A DNA stretch of 64,000 nt from Thermoplasmata archaeon (GTDB lineage Archaea > Thermoplasmatota > Penumbrarchaeia > JAEHCK01): NCBI GenBank assembly GCA_020696345.1, contig JAEHCK010000009.1, forward strand, positions 1-64,000. Direction: 5' to 3'. The notes beneath the pieces are model-generated. The model saw nothing but the letters and a program-made list of their open reading frames with translations. It was not told the DNA's origin and made no database searches. Made by a program: the position numbers and the translations under genes. The first letter of the stretch is position 1, and every line of letters starts with the position of its first letter. This document shows, one piece after another, positions 17,159-25,672 of the stretch.

Positions 17159-17695
17159 GTGAACAATAATACCCAGAGATATCCTAACCGGGAAGAATGT
17201 TTAAGGATCCTTGCAGATGCAGGTTGCGATCAACACGTGATCAAACATATATTGGCAGTAACAGATCTGGCCTTGAAGATCGCGGCACACTTCCCAAACG
17301 CTGACCGTGAATTGATCGAAGCGGGTGCACTATTACATGACCTAGGCCGCGCACGTACGCAGGGTATAGAACATGGGATAGCAGGAGGTAAACTGGCACG
17401 CCAACTCGGGTTGCCAATAACGATCATTAACATAATCGAACGGCACCTTGGTGCGGGCATTCCCGAACATGATGCGGTTTCACTTGGATTGCCGGCTAAA
17501 GATCTCATTCCAACCACATTGGAGGAGCGAATAGTAGCACATGCCGATAACCTCTTTATTTCTGATAAGCGTTGCAATATCCAAAGGTCTTTGGAGATCC
17601 TTAATAAAAAGGGGTTTACAGAGATGGCGCGGCGGGTCAAACAACTGCATTTAGCCTTGAGCCAAGAAGCGGGGATCGATATTGATGAAATTTGA
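17159..17695 (+). CDS. HD-domain phosphohydrolase (TIGR00295-like)
   Basis: 178 residues of an HD-superfamily protein. The metal ligands are visible: the first His in VIKHILAVTDLAL, the HD pair in AGALLHDLGRARTQGIEHG, and further His/Asp in IERHLGAGI and IVAHADNLF. It resembles the archaeal TIGR00295 family, whose substrate is not established. Start is GTG with AGGTGG upstream. It follows trm56 by 17 bases, the arrangement I recall from many archaeal genomes, which hints at a role in tRNA or nucleotide metabolism. Confidence 0.88.
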   Translation: MNNNTQRYPNREECLRILADAGCDQHVIKHILAVTDLALKIAAHFPNADRELIEAGALLHDLGRARTQGIEHGIAGGKLARQLGLPITIINIIERHLGAGIPEHDAVSLGLPAKDLIPTTLEERIVAHADNLFISDKRCNIQRSLEILNKKGFTEMARRVKQLHLALSQEAGIDIDEI

Positions 17696-17876
17696 TTTTT
17701 AAAATGTCTAACCCAAAAGAAAAGTCAAAATGTAAAAGTAATAAGTAATCAAAACTTTTGACTGGGTAAGAATTCTGAGTTATTTGTAATGCATTTTTTA
17801 AGAATTCTTAGTTACAGACAATTTTTTTTATAAAAAATTGTTGTGGTTTAAGATTTAATTTTTTAAATTTGACTTT

Positions 17877-17922
17877 AAAAAAATTGCATCAATCATTATT
17901 CTTTTTGCGAAGCAACTTTTTT
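17877..17922 (-). terminator. Terminator-like hairpin with mini-ORF (copy D)
   Basis: On the minus strand AAAAAAGTTGC and GCAATTTTTTT bracket the conserved centre TTCGCAAAAAGAATAATGATTG. It encodes the last residues of the zinc-ribbon gene (VASQKE, stop). An AT-rich TTAAAAAATTT-type palindrome follows at 17800-17876. Confidence 0.6.
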
Positions 17923-18072
17923 GTCCAGGTCAAAGACTTTACCACAACGTAAACAATACTTTGCATCAACTGGGTTAATACTCCTGCATTTAGGGCATCG
18001 AAATATTGTTCGATTCTCGGATTTATTAGATCTCGTGCTTGACTTGATAATATCCCTCCAGTCTTTGAACAT
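17896..18072 (-). CDS. Small zinc-ribbon protein
   Basis: 58 residues. The middle holds CPKCRSINPVDAKYCLRCGK, a classic two-CxxC zinc ribbon of the double zinc-ribbon type, and the ends are charged. The start ATG overlaps the TGA of the upstream gene (TGAAATG), so the two should be translationally coupled. Small ribbons like this often act as adaptors for a larger partner, here probably the product of the coupled 207-residue gene. The last codons come from the repeated hairpin. Confidence 0.7.
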   Translation of the reverse strand: MFKDWRDIIKSSTRSNKSENRTIFRCPKCRSINPVDAKYCLRCGKVFDLDKKVASQKE

Positions 18073-18073
18073 T

Positions 18074-18697
18074 TCATTCTTTTGGCAGTTTCTCATCGCT
18101 TAACCATTCTTGCCAGCCAAGATCCGGGTTCTTAATTGCAAAATCCAGGTCCTTGATCAACAATTTAGAAACTTGGATAGTAATTGTTTGTAGATCCATT
18201 ATCTTCTTCAGATCGGGATCAAATATTTTTTTCATATCATTTAACATTTTTTTACCGGACCGCGGTTTACTTGAACGCTTATTTGCATGCTCGCGAATAG
18301 TGGGTAGGTATTGATCGTATGATAGGATCCAAGCCCTATTATCGGATTTTAACAACGCTTCAAATAATTGGATCTTTACCGAATTATATTGTTTTAATCC
18401 TGGAGCAAATGAACCGTCTTTATTCATTTCACGGTCAAAGATCAGTTTGGTCTTTTTAAGATACTCAAAATATGTCGACCGATACTTGTTTGCAAGGCGC
18501 AAATAATCATGGATGGTTTTTTGAAACAGCTCCATCGAGGTTCTGTCATCTTGAAATTTACCTGCAAGATCCATGCGCGCTATTTGACTGATAGGTATGT
18601 TTAGATACAATCCTTTCAAACGTTTTATAACATCATTTACGATCGCTTTTAAGGGTATGTAGATCTCTTTCTTTTTTCGCTTGAAATCCGAATCCAT
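18074..18697 (-). CDS. Hypothetical, mainly helical protein
   Basis: 207 residues from ATG 18697; the track's start eight codons earlier is a TTG. The protein is charged and predicted mainly helical, with a basic N-terminus (DSDFKRKKKEIY) and a Lys/Arg patch near 140 (EHANKRSSKPRSGKK). It has no cysteines, membrane segment or known motif. It ends one base from the coupled zinc-ribbon gene, and lies downstream of the diterpene-cyclase-like gene on the same strand, with a terminator-like hairpin between. I do not recognise the family. Confidence 0.55.
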   Translation of the reverse strand: MDSDFKRKKKEIYIPLKAIVNDVIKRLKGLYLNIPISQIARMDLAGKFQDDRTSMELFQKTIHDYLRLANKYRSTYFEYLKKTKLIFDREMNKDGSFAPGLKQYNSVKIQLFEALLKSDNRAWILSYDQYLPTIREHANKRSSKPRSGKKMLNDMKKIFDPDLKKIMDLQTITIQVSKLLIKDLDFAIKNPDLGWQEWLSDEKLPKE

Positions 18698-18828
18698 AAA
18701 TATACCATTTTTGAGTTTCAACGCAACCAGTCGATCTAATCCAAAGGAAAAGTCAAAAGGTAAAATGCAAATTGTAAAAGTAACCAGAACTTTTAACTTT
18801 TAAGATTTAACTTTTGAAATTTGATTTT

Positions 18829-18873
18829 AAAAAAATGCGTCAATCATTATTCTTTTTACTAAGCATTTTTTTA
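18829..18873 (-). terminator. Terminator-like hairpin with mini-ORF (copy E)
   Basis: Minus-strand AAAAAAATGC and GCATTTTTTT enclose a mini-ORF reading MLSKKNND then stop. It begins at the stop codon of the cyclase gene and probably ends its transcript. The AAGTTAAAAGTTCTGG-type palindrome follows as in copies A and B. Confidence 0.6.
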
Positions 18874-20340
18874 ATTTTTTAAGCTTTTTCCTAAATACAG
18901 CGCTGCGATCACACTAGCCTTTGCAACATTCTCCGGGCAGTATAACCCTTTACCTATCCAAAGCTCGGGATAATAATTGGTTTGGAAATGTTTCTCCAGA
19001 TATCGCAATCCGTTATTTATTATCGAGCTATCGATCTTTTCAATATTCAGATGATGATGCAATAATGCCAGGACCGAATATGCGGTCTCTTCCATATTGC
19101 TTACCTTTTGTCCCCAGGAACCATCATCATTTTGTGTGTTGATCATCCATTCCAAAGCCGGCCCGGACATCGAGTCATCCAGATCACCGATCGCTTCAAG
19201 TGCAAGACCGGTACAATAATATGGCGATACATTCCATTTATCGAGCCAATACCCATCATCCTCTCGTGTTTTGTATAAGAATTTCAAGATCTTGTCGATC
19301 ACCTCATCGCGGCGTGCATAGCCTTTTATGTTATTTAACACACTCAATACTTTTATGTTCACTAATGGTGATGGTGACCGTTCCAAGGGATAACAATTGA
19401 AATATTCGTCAGATTCATATTCTTCAAATACCGAAGGATCTAATTTATGGTTGGTTTTATTGAGAATATTAAATACGGTAGTAGTATCATCCAAGTCTCG
19501 GAACGAATAAAGCTGTGACATGGATATGCCCGCTTTTGACCATAACTTACCAAGATCCTCCACCTTTTCTAGGAAATGCTTCTTGATCGGCAAGTCAGAC
19601 TTCATGAAATAGTCGATGACCCAGCCAGTTTCAAAAATATCGAATGGGTATAAGGTCATGGCCGAGCCACCATTAAAATTCAGGACAGTATTAACATAGT
19701 TAAGGGCATTTTTATCGTGCATTTTGGTTAACATGAATGCAGTTGCAGCCGGTGAATTACTGATCGACCCATTTATGTTCTGAGCTTTGAGTAATATATT
19801 TTCCGTGGCATAATCACCTAGAAATTCGAGAGAATAAGTAATTGTAGTATCATTCGAAGCGATCATCTGGGCAATCGCCATATTCATTTTTTTCTCTTTT
19901 ATCGGTTCGTAATATTTTTCGCGATATGGTAGATTAAGCCCAAGATTATTAGCCTCGTTCATCAAGGATGGAAATAATAGTTCAAAGCCAACAGTCTCCT
20001 GTGGTTCAGTGCGCAGTCGACTTATATTATACCAGATATAATCCTCACCAGATTCTATTCGATCTTTAAATTTATCAGCTTTATGTGTCTTTTTCAGTGA
20101 GACTATTGAAGCTAATGTAGAGATCAACCTGTCGTGATAATAATCAACTTCGGCGCCCCAACTGCCATCCGGATTCTGACCGGTGATCACTTCTAACAAT
20201 GATTTTGAAAATAATGGTTTTTTGGAATGTTTGTTTTCAGGAACCATTGCCGCCCAAGCGGTATCATAGGCTAGGCCACGCATATAACCGTCCTTTAATG
20301 ATCTTAGTAATTTGATCGCCTCTTGGGTTAAATTGAGCAT
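18871..20340 (-). CDS. Class II diterpene cyclase-like protein (DXDD type)
   Basis: 489 residues. The motif DLDDTTT near residue 282 is the DXDD acid motif of class II terpene cyclases, which protonate a double bond of geranylgeranyl diphosphate or squalene. YDTAWAAMV near residue 25 and two QW-like repeats (GQNPDGSWG, TQNDDGSWGQ) mark the beta and gamma domains. The length matches bacterial copalyl- or halimadienyl-diphosphate synthases (about 500) rather than squalene-hopene cyclases (about 630). No DDXXD class I motif is seen, so it should make a cyclic diphosphate that needs a partner enzyme, not found in this window. GAGGT lies before the ATG. A diterpene cyclase is unexpected in an archaeon. 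Confidence 0.82.
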   Translation of the reverse strand: MLNLTQEAIKLLRSLKDGYMRGLAYDTAWAAMVPENKHSKKPLFSKSLLEVITGQNPDGSWGAEVDYYHDRLISTLASIVSLKKTHKADKFKDRIESGEDYIWYNISRLRTEPQETVGFELLFPSLMNEANNLGLNLPYREKYYEPIKEKKMNMAIAQMIASNDTTITYSLEFLGDYATENILLKAQNINGSISNSPAATAFMLTKMHDKNALNYVNTVLNFNGGSAMTLYPFDIFETGWVIDYFMKSDLPIKKHFLEKVEDLGKLWSKAGISMSQLYSFRDLDDTTTVFNILNKTNHKLDPSVFEEYESDEYFNCYPLERSPSPLVNIKVLSVLNNIKGYARRDEVIDKILKFLYKTREDDGYWLDKWNVSPYYCTGLALEAIGDLDDSMSGPALEWMINTQNDDGSWGQKVSNMEETAYSVLALLHHHLNIEKIDSSIINNGLRYLEKHFQTNYYPELWIGKGLYCPENVAKASVIAALYLGKSLKN

Positions 20341-20525
20341 TATAGTAACCTCAAAGTTATATTAATTCTCATTTCAGGATTTAACTTCCCATCTGGTCTT
20401 AAATTTGCCTTTTAGGTTGCGAGCCTAACCCCTGATCCCTAATCGTTTTTTAAGAGTTTATACTTTACTATAATACAAATAATTTTGTATAATTTGTGAA
20501 AAAAAATTGACCTCGAAGTGCCCTA

Positions 20526-20858
20526 TCATGTAAGCTCAACTACCATTTTCCCCTTTCCATCAGGATAAACTACGATCTCTTTACCTTCTATAAGATTTAA
20601 AAAATGAACGATCTTTGCAGGAATACGTATCGATAGTGAATTTCCTGATCTAACAACTTTAATTTTTTGTGCCAGCCCCCAAATACCTAGCTGTTTTGCC
20701 TTTGTCTCCAATTGTTTCATGGCAGTTTCATCAATAAATGACTCGTTGCATTTATCACATACCTCAGCTTTGAATTTACCCAAAGATACCCCAAACATTT
20801 CTTCTTCTATAGTACCTTCTTTCAATTTTCCTTTTTCACATACAGGACATTTTTTCAT
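20526..20858 (-). CDS. YgiT-type zinc finger fused to AbrB-like domain
   Basis: 110 residues. The first half has two CxxC pairs (CPVCEKGKL and CDKCNES), as in the MqsA/YgiT N-terminal zinc finger. The second half (VRSGNSLSIRIPAKIVHFLNL) is a SpoVT/AbrB swapped-hairpin DNA-binding domain. Such fusions are usually antitoxins or small regulators. GGTGAT immediately before ATG 20858 decides the start; the track's start uses that site as codons. No toxin gene is adjacent, so it is either an orphan or acts in trans. Confidence 0.78.
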   Translation of the reverse strand: MKKCPVCEKGKLKEGTIEEEMFGVSLGKFKAEVCDKCNESFIDETAMKQLETKAKQLGIWGLAQKIKVVRSGNSLSIRIPAKIVHFLNLIEGKEIVVYPDGKGKMVVELT

Positions 20859-20957
20859 ATCTATCACCATCTGGGTGTAACCGTAATAACATAGATGTCG
20901 TTTCCAAGTTTTTTGTAAACCACTTCAAAATAAATGTACATAAAATATATTTGATAT

Positions 20958-21385
20958 TTATTGTAATAAAATCGGAGTAAATTGATAATAACCATTTTCA
21001 TTAAAATAGGCACAGGTAATATTGTTTAATGGTAGGTTTGTGCGTTTGCTCAATGCGAACGAATATAAAATTAGTTGCATCCAGATGGCTTTATCATTGG
21101 TAATATTAGGTTTATAATCAAGAATATGTATTTGGTCTTTTCTCATTTGTAAAGAGAGATTTTAGTTTTGAATCGTTTATTAATATTTTTGATGGTTTCT
21201 AATTGTGTGTACCCTAAATTATAGGTGGATATCGCATTTAAGATAATGTGATTGGGGTATTGCGAATGTTTCAGGGGTCTCAGGGAAAAATTTCTCCTGC
21301 AGAATTTGCAACGGTAGATCTGGGTAATTCCGAATCTATTGTGCCTATTACCGTAATAGATTATTTGTCTATTTCGAGTTTTCAT
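20958..21385 (-). pseudogene. Relic of an archaeal transposon-type gene (zinc/HTH start, PD-(D/E)XK end)
   Basis: Two abutting frames look like the two ends of one larger protein. The upstream piece (21143-21385) has IYRCKFCRRNFSLRP and a helix-turn-helix-like NLGYTQLETIKNI, typical of the N-terminus of archaeal transposase-like proteins. The downstream piece (20958-21146) has IHILDYKPN and AIWMQLILYSFALSKRT, as in RecB-like PD-(D/E)XK nuclease ends. The frames join at TKISLYK / MRKDQIHIL, so several hundred central residues seem deleted. I infer a dead remnant of a mobile gene. Confidence 0.6.
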
Positions 21386-22074
21386 ATTAAGATGTGATTG
21401 GCATAAAAACGAATTTTAATAGATAGTACAATCGAGGTTATATATTAAATTAACAATCGAGTTTAGATATGATTTGGGATGGAACACTTGAATTTTTATA
21501 TTTTGTCAGATAGATGAGCAATCGAGTTTTAATATTGAGAAATTAGGTGTTGGACAAGATATTTTGAGAAAGTGGTAAAGGAGGAGAAAAGATGAAATAT
21601 TAAAGGATGAGTGGTCTTTTGGTAAATTAACTGGTAGTTATGTTTGGAAAATTCTGGGTTTCGTATAACGTTTTCGTTAATCGGTTCTTCGATGTGAGCC
21701 GTTGGACGTTTGATGATTTACGATACGAGACTCGACACCGTTTACCGAAACCTATATTAACAAATACTCAATGAAATCAACTCGAATAAAAATCATTTTA
21801 CTCAGTGTTTTATCTTTTTGAAATTATATAATTTATAATATTATATGATAAAAAATATAAATTATGGGAGATAATATTATATTAATCTCCATCTTAATAA
21901 AATATTGAATCCGATCTGTCAAATTAAGCATAAAACATATATAGTCAAAATGGAATTAGGGGGCGTAATAAAACCCTTTAGGGAGGAGTGTACGTGAAAG
22001 TCATTCCGAGGTGAAATTAACTTTCCGTTCTATCACTGGCTTTTTAAGGGTGAAAAAGAAAAAGGGGTATTAGA
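21386..22074. other. AT-rich gap and leader before the tail-fibre-like gene
   Basis: No gene seen. 21660-21760 contains a degenerate CGTT/ACGA repeat (CGTTTTCGTTAATCGG, CCGTTTACCGAAAC) that recurs near 30740-30870 and 61150-61250. A TATA-like ACATATATAGTC at about 21936-21947 may be the promoter of the 944-residue gene. That would leave a leader of roughly 100 bases with several GGAGG/GGGG runs. Confidence 0.45.
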
Positions 22075-24909
22075 ATGAGTAAAAGAAAAATTGAAAGAAA
22101 GACCGTAGTAAAAATTGCTGTGTTAGTTGTTTTGGGGATACTTATTTTAGGACTGTATGTTCCATTTGTCCTTGGTTCAGACGAGGAGGGATCCTATACT
22201 ATTACCGGGAGTTATCATATCATTATTGATGACGATGACGATTCAACCATCCAGGTTTTCGGCGTATCGCATCATACAGCTGATACAATAAATAGGTTAT
22301 TAACAGTTCAAGAAGATGGCAAAGTTGGTATCGGCACAGTAACTCCTGGGTATATGTTAGATGTAAAAGCAGGCTCAAGTGTTGGGTCAGCTGCTTTTCA
22401 AGGTGGGGGGGACCCTAGTTTAACTCCTGGAGGAACTTTCACAGGAGCTTCTGCATTAACATATAGAATACAGATTGATGATGACAATGGCGACCCGGAT
22501 ACCTTTGAATGGTCAGATGATGACGGTTCAAATTGGGTCTTCACTGATGTGGCAATTACCGGATCTGCACAAGCATTGAATTATGGGGTCACAATAACTT
22601 TTGGAGATACGGATAATCATTTATTTGGTGATTATTGGACATTTTCAACAACTGTAACGAATCCATTTTCACTTCAAAATGCAGCGGGAACAGAAATATT
22701 ATATACAGGAAATGATGGCAGAATGGGTATTGGAACATTAAATCCAGGCTATACTCTGGATGTAAAAGGAAAATCAAATGTTGGGCCAGCTTTTTTTACA
22801 GGGTCTGGATTAGATGATATGTCAACTGGAGGGACTTTTATAGGAGATTCGGAAATAACTTATATAGTAGGAATTGATGGTACTGGTGGAACAGATAGGT
22901 TCAGATGGACGGATGAGGATGGTGGTGGTCCTCCCTGGAATTATGTAACGATACAAATTACTGGTTCAGCTCAAGAATTAAGCTATGGGGTCACAATAAC
23001 TTTTGGAGCTACAACGGGCCATTCTTCATCTGAAATTTGGACGTTTAAAGCTACGCCAACAAATCCTTTTTCTATTCAAAATGCAGCGGGTACAGGAATA
23101 TTGTATTCAGGAAATAATGGAAATATTGGCATTGGAACGATGAGTCCAAGTTATGTTTTGGATGTGAAAGGAATATCAACTGTAGGCCCACCCCAATTTA
23201 TGGGATCAGGATTAAATGATATGACCAATGGAGGAACTTTCACAGGAGCTTTGGCTAAAGATTATCATATAGATATTGATGCAATTGACCAAGGTATACT
23301 ACCTAATCTTTACGATACTTTCAGATGGACAGATAATTATGGCTTAACCATGACAAACAATGTTGCAATCACCGGTTCAGATCAAACATTAAGTAATGGA
23401 GTAACTATTAAATTTGCCGCCACAACAGGTCACACAAATATGGATCCATGGGATTTTTCTACCACTGTAGCAAATCCTTTTTCTGTTCAAAATGTAGAGG
23501 GGGTAAGAATATTAAGTGTAACAAATGAAAATAAGGTGGGTATTGGTACGCTGACTCCGCAGGAAAAGTTAACATTAGGTTCAGGTGATAATTTTGCTGT
23601 TGAGATGGCAGCCCCTACTTCTGTGTCTGCTGAAGCCACGACGGGGGGATCGCTTTTTTCTCCTAGCACTTATTATTTTAAAGTAGTAGCCTTAGATGGT
23701 ATAGGTACTACCATTGGTTCAAATGAAGACTCGGCATATGTAGATGGCAGTTCCGATACTGCAATAAGTGTAAGTTGGACGGCCCCACAAGGTGCAAGTA
23801 GTTTTCAAATCTATGTTGGCACATATTCGGATGGACAAGATAGATACCACACAGATCTTGATGATGCTTCACCTTTTCTCTTTACAGCTTATGGTGGAGG
23901 AGATGGATCCACACCCTCGCTAGTGCCAATAGTAACAACAGCTTATGTAAATAAAATTACAGCTTCCGGGGATAGCTGGTTCTTGGGCGGTGATGTTGGC
24001 ATCGGAACAACAAGTCCAGATAAATTACTTCATATTGGTGCTTCTGGGGGCACATCTGGAGCTATTAGATTTGAAGCTAGTGATGGAGATGAAATTGATC
24101 TTGGTATTACAACAACTGATGAATTCTATATTATAGGCGGTAATGTCGGTATTGGAACTATAGAACCGGAGGAAAAACTCCACATTGTAGGCGCTACGGC
24201 TACACATGATAATAAAGATTATTCAACTTACCTCACTACTGTAATCGAAGAGGATAATACAGGTCTACAAATTATTGGAAAGCAGGAAACAATAGGAATG
24301 GCACATATAATCTTGACAGGTACTACTAGTAGTGGTGACAATAATCATTGGATAATAAGTCATTATGGTGATGATAGTTACTTTGGCATTGGATACCGAG
24401 AAACCACTTCTAATTTTGCTCCTTATAGTGCAAATCAGGATCACTTTGTTATTGACCCAGATGGAGATGGTAGTACAGATAGAAACAGTATATCTTATGT
24501 AGGTTTTGTTGGTATTGGTGTTGACCCGGTTCCTGAAACAAACCTTGATGTGGAGGGAGGATTCGCAACGAATCTTGTGTATAAAGATGATGATTACACA
24601 GTTCATAAAGGTAATTGGTTCACTGGTCATGATTTTACAATTCTTGTCAATCCAGACTTAGATAATGATGGAGATGTAACAATAACCCTTCCAGACGATA
24701 ATGGTGCTGCACTTGAAGGTCAAATTCTTGTTATTAAGAGAGTTGACCCTTCGGGTGATCATGATGTAACAATTGATCTAATATCAGATAAAATTGATGG
24801 TTCCTATCTTGATATAGAGTTGGATCAATGGGATTCAATAATGATTCAACGTGATGGAAATGGTGATTGGTTTATTTTATCATCACATACATCTGCATCA
24901 GGTCCATAA
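22075..24909 (+). CDS. Tail-fibre-like surface protein with VGIGT repeats
   Basis: 944 residues. A basic start and one hydrophobic helix (residues 11-34) act as signal or anchor. The body has seven units of the type (x)VGIGT-x-x-P-x-x-x-LDV, a motif known from bacteriophage tail fibres and related adhesins. Three of them are joined to a repeated 110-130-residue beta domain (GGTFTGASALTYRIQIDDD, then WTFSTTVTNPFSLQNAAGT). A fibronectin-like segment sits near 510-620. The last 90 residues resemble a fibre-tip beta domain (FTILVNPDLDNDGDVTITLP). No S74 autoprotease is seen. It probably forms a fibrous, perhaps trimeric, cell-surface adhesin; a viral origin is possible. AGGGG precedes the ATG. 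Confidence 0.72.
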   Translation: MSKRKIERKTVVKIAVLVVLGILILGLYVPFVLGSDEEGSYTITGSYHIIIDDDDDSTIQVFGVSHHTADTINRLLTVQEDGKVGIGTVTPGYMLDVKAGSSVGSAAFQGGGDPSLTPGGTFTGASALTYRIQIDDDNGDPDTFEWSDDDGSNWVFTDVAITGSAQALNYGVTITFGDTDNHLFGDYWTFSTTVTNPFSLQNAAGTEILYTGNDGRMGIGTLNPGYTLDVKGKSNVGPAFFTGSGLDDMSTGGTFIGDSEITYIVGIDGTGGTDRFRWTDEDGGGPPWNYVTIQITGSAQELSYGVTITFGATTGHSSSEIWTFKATPTNPFSIQNAAGTGILYSGNNGNIGIGTMSPSYVLDVKGISTVGPPQFMGSGLNDMTNGGTFTGALAKDYHIDIDAIDQGILPNLYDTFRWTDNYGLTMTNNVAITGSDQTLSNGVTIKFAATTGHTNMDPWDFSTTVANPFSVQNVEGVRILSVTNENKVGIGTLTPQEKLTLGSGDNFAVEMAAPTSVSAEATTGGSLFSPSTYYFKVVALDGIGTTIGSNEDSAYVDGSSDTAISVSWTAPQGASSFQIYVGTYSDGQDRYHTDLDDASPFLFTAYGGGDGSTPSLVPIVTTAYVNKITASGDSWFLGGDVGIGTTSPDKLLHIGASGGTSGAIRFEASDGDEIDLGITTTDEFYIIGGNVGIGTIEPEEKLHIVGATATHDNKDYSTYLTTVIEEDNTGLQIIGKQETIGMAHIILTGTTSSGDNNHWIISHYGDDSYFGIGYRETTSNFAPYSANQDHFVIDPDGDGSTDRNSISYVGFVGIGVDPVPETNLDVEGGFATNLVYKDDDYTVHKGNWFTGHDFTILVNPDLDNDGDVTITLPDDNGAALEGQILVIKRVDPSGDHDVTIDLISDKIDGSYLDIELDQWDSIMIQRDGNGDWFILSSHTSASGP

Positions 24910-25672
24910 ATACTGAGAATTTAATATTGTATTTCCAAATAACTACAAACTTAAAACAATTTAAAACTAAAGAATTCCACCATCATTTGATGGGGGTTGA
25001 GATTCCATGTTAATCATTGAAAAATTGTAGGAATCCCAAACTTGAAAATTTGCTAATGCAAACTCTTCCGAGTGCAAAATTCTGTTTCACAGAATTTTTA
25101 CCCATCCAACAAAAATAAGTACTATTCAATGATTTAGCTTTTTTTGTGCTGGGATTTGAAATTCAGAACTTTTCATTGAATTATCACAGGAATTTCAAGT
25201 TACAACAAAAATAGGCCATAATTATTAATTAATCCTATTTTTGTACTGTTGGTTGTGATAATAACCAATACTTGCAAAATAATACAAAATAACCCATCTT
25301 GAGATTGCACGACAACTGAAGGCTTGCTTGCTGAAAAGTCGAGAGTCTGGTTGATTAATGACTGATACAATGCCGAGCGTCGAGGAGTCATTTGACTCCT
25401 GACTAATCATCGGTAACTCAGATTAGACTCTTGACTCCATAACTATCCGAAGGACTGGTGGTGCTTCCCTGCCGCTTGACAGACTGTTTTTTAATTGTAG
25501 TAGTCTGCGAATTATCATGAATAGCGAGATTATTAAAGAAGTGGATTAAATAAACAGATTGATTAACCCATCTATTAGATAAAAAGCTATTAGATTGCAA
25601 AATACTAGACAACATGCGGATTAAAAAGAATCTTTATAACCTTTGATCTTGAACATGAAGTCTTTTAGGTGT
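24910..25672. other. Non-coding gap with GAGTC/GACTC repeats
   Basis: No reading frame looks real; the two 60-odd-codon frames in the track have no recognisable protein character. 25340-25440 carries GAGTC/GACTC units (AAAAGTCGAGAGTCTGG, GGAGTCATTTGACTCC, GACTCTTGACTCC) of the family seen at 31690, 36244 and 37081. The rest is AT-rich with short repeats such as GGAATTTCAAG and GGATTTGAAATTC. Confidence 0.5.

Noticed and set aside
25200-25615. Two minus-strand frames of 61-65 codons
   Set aside because: They span GAGTC repeats, lack ribosome sites and show no protein-like composition.
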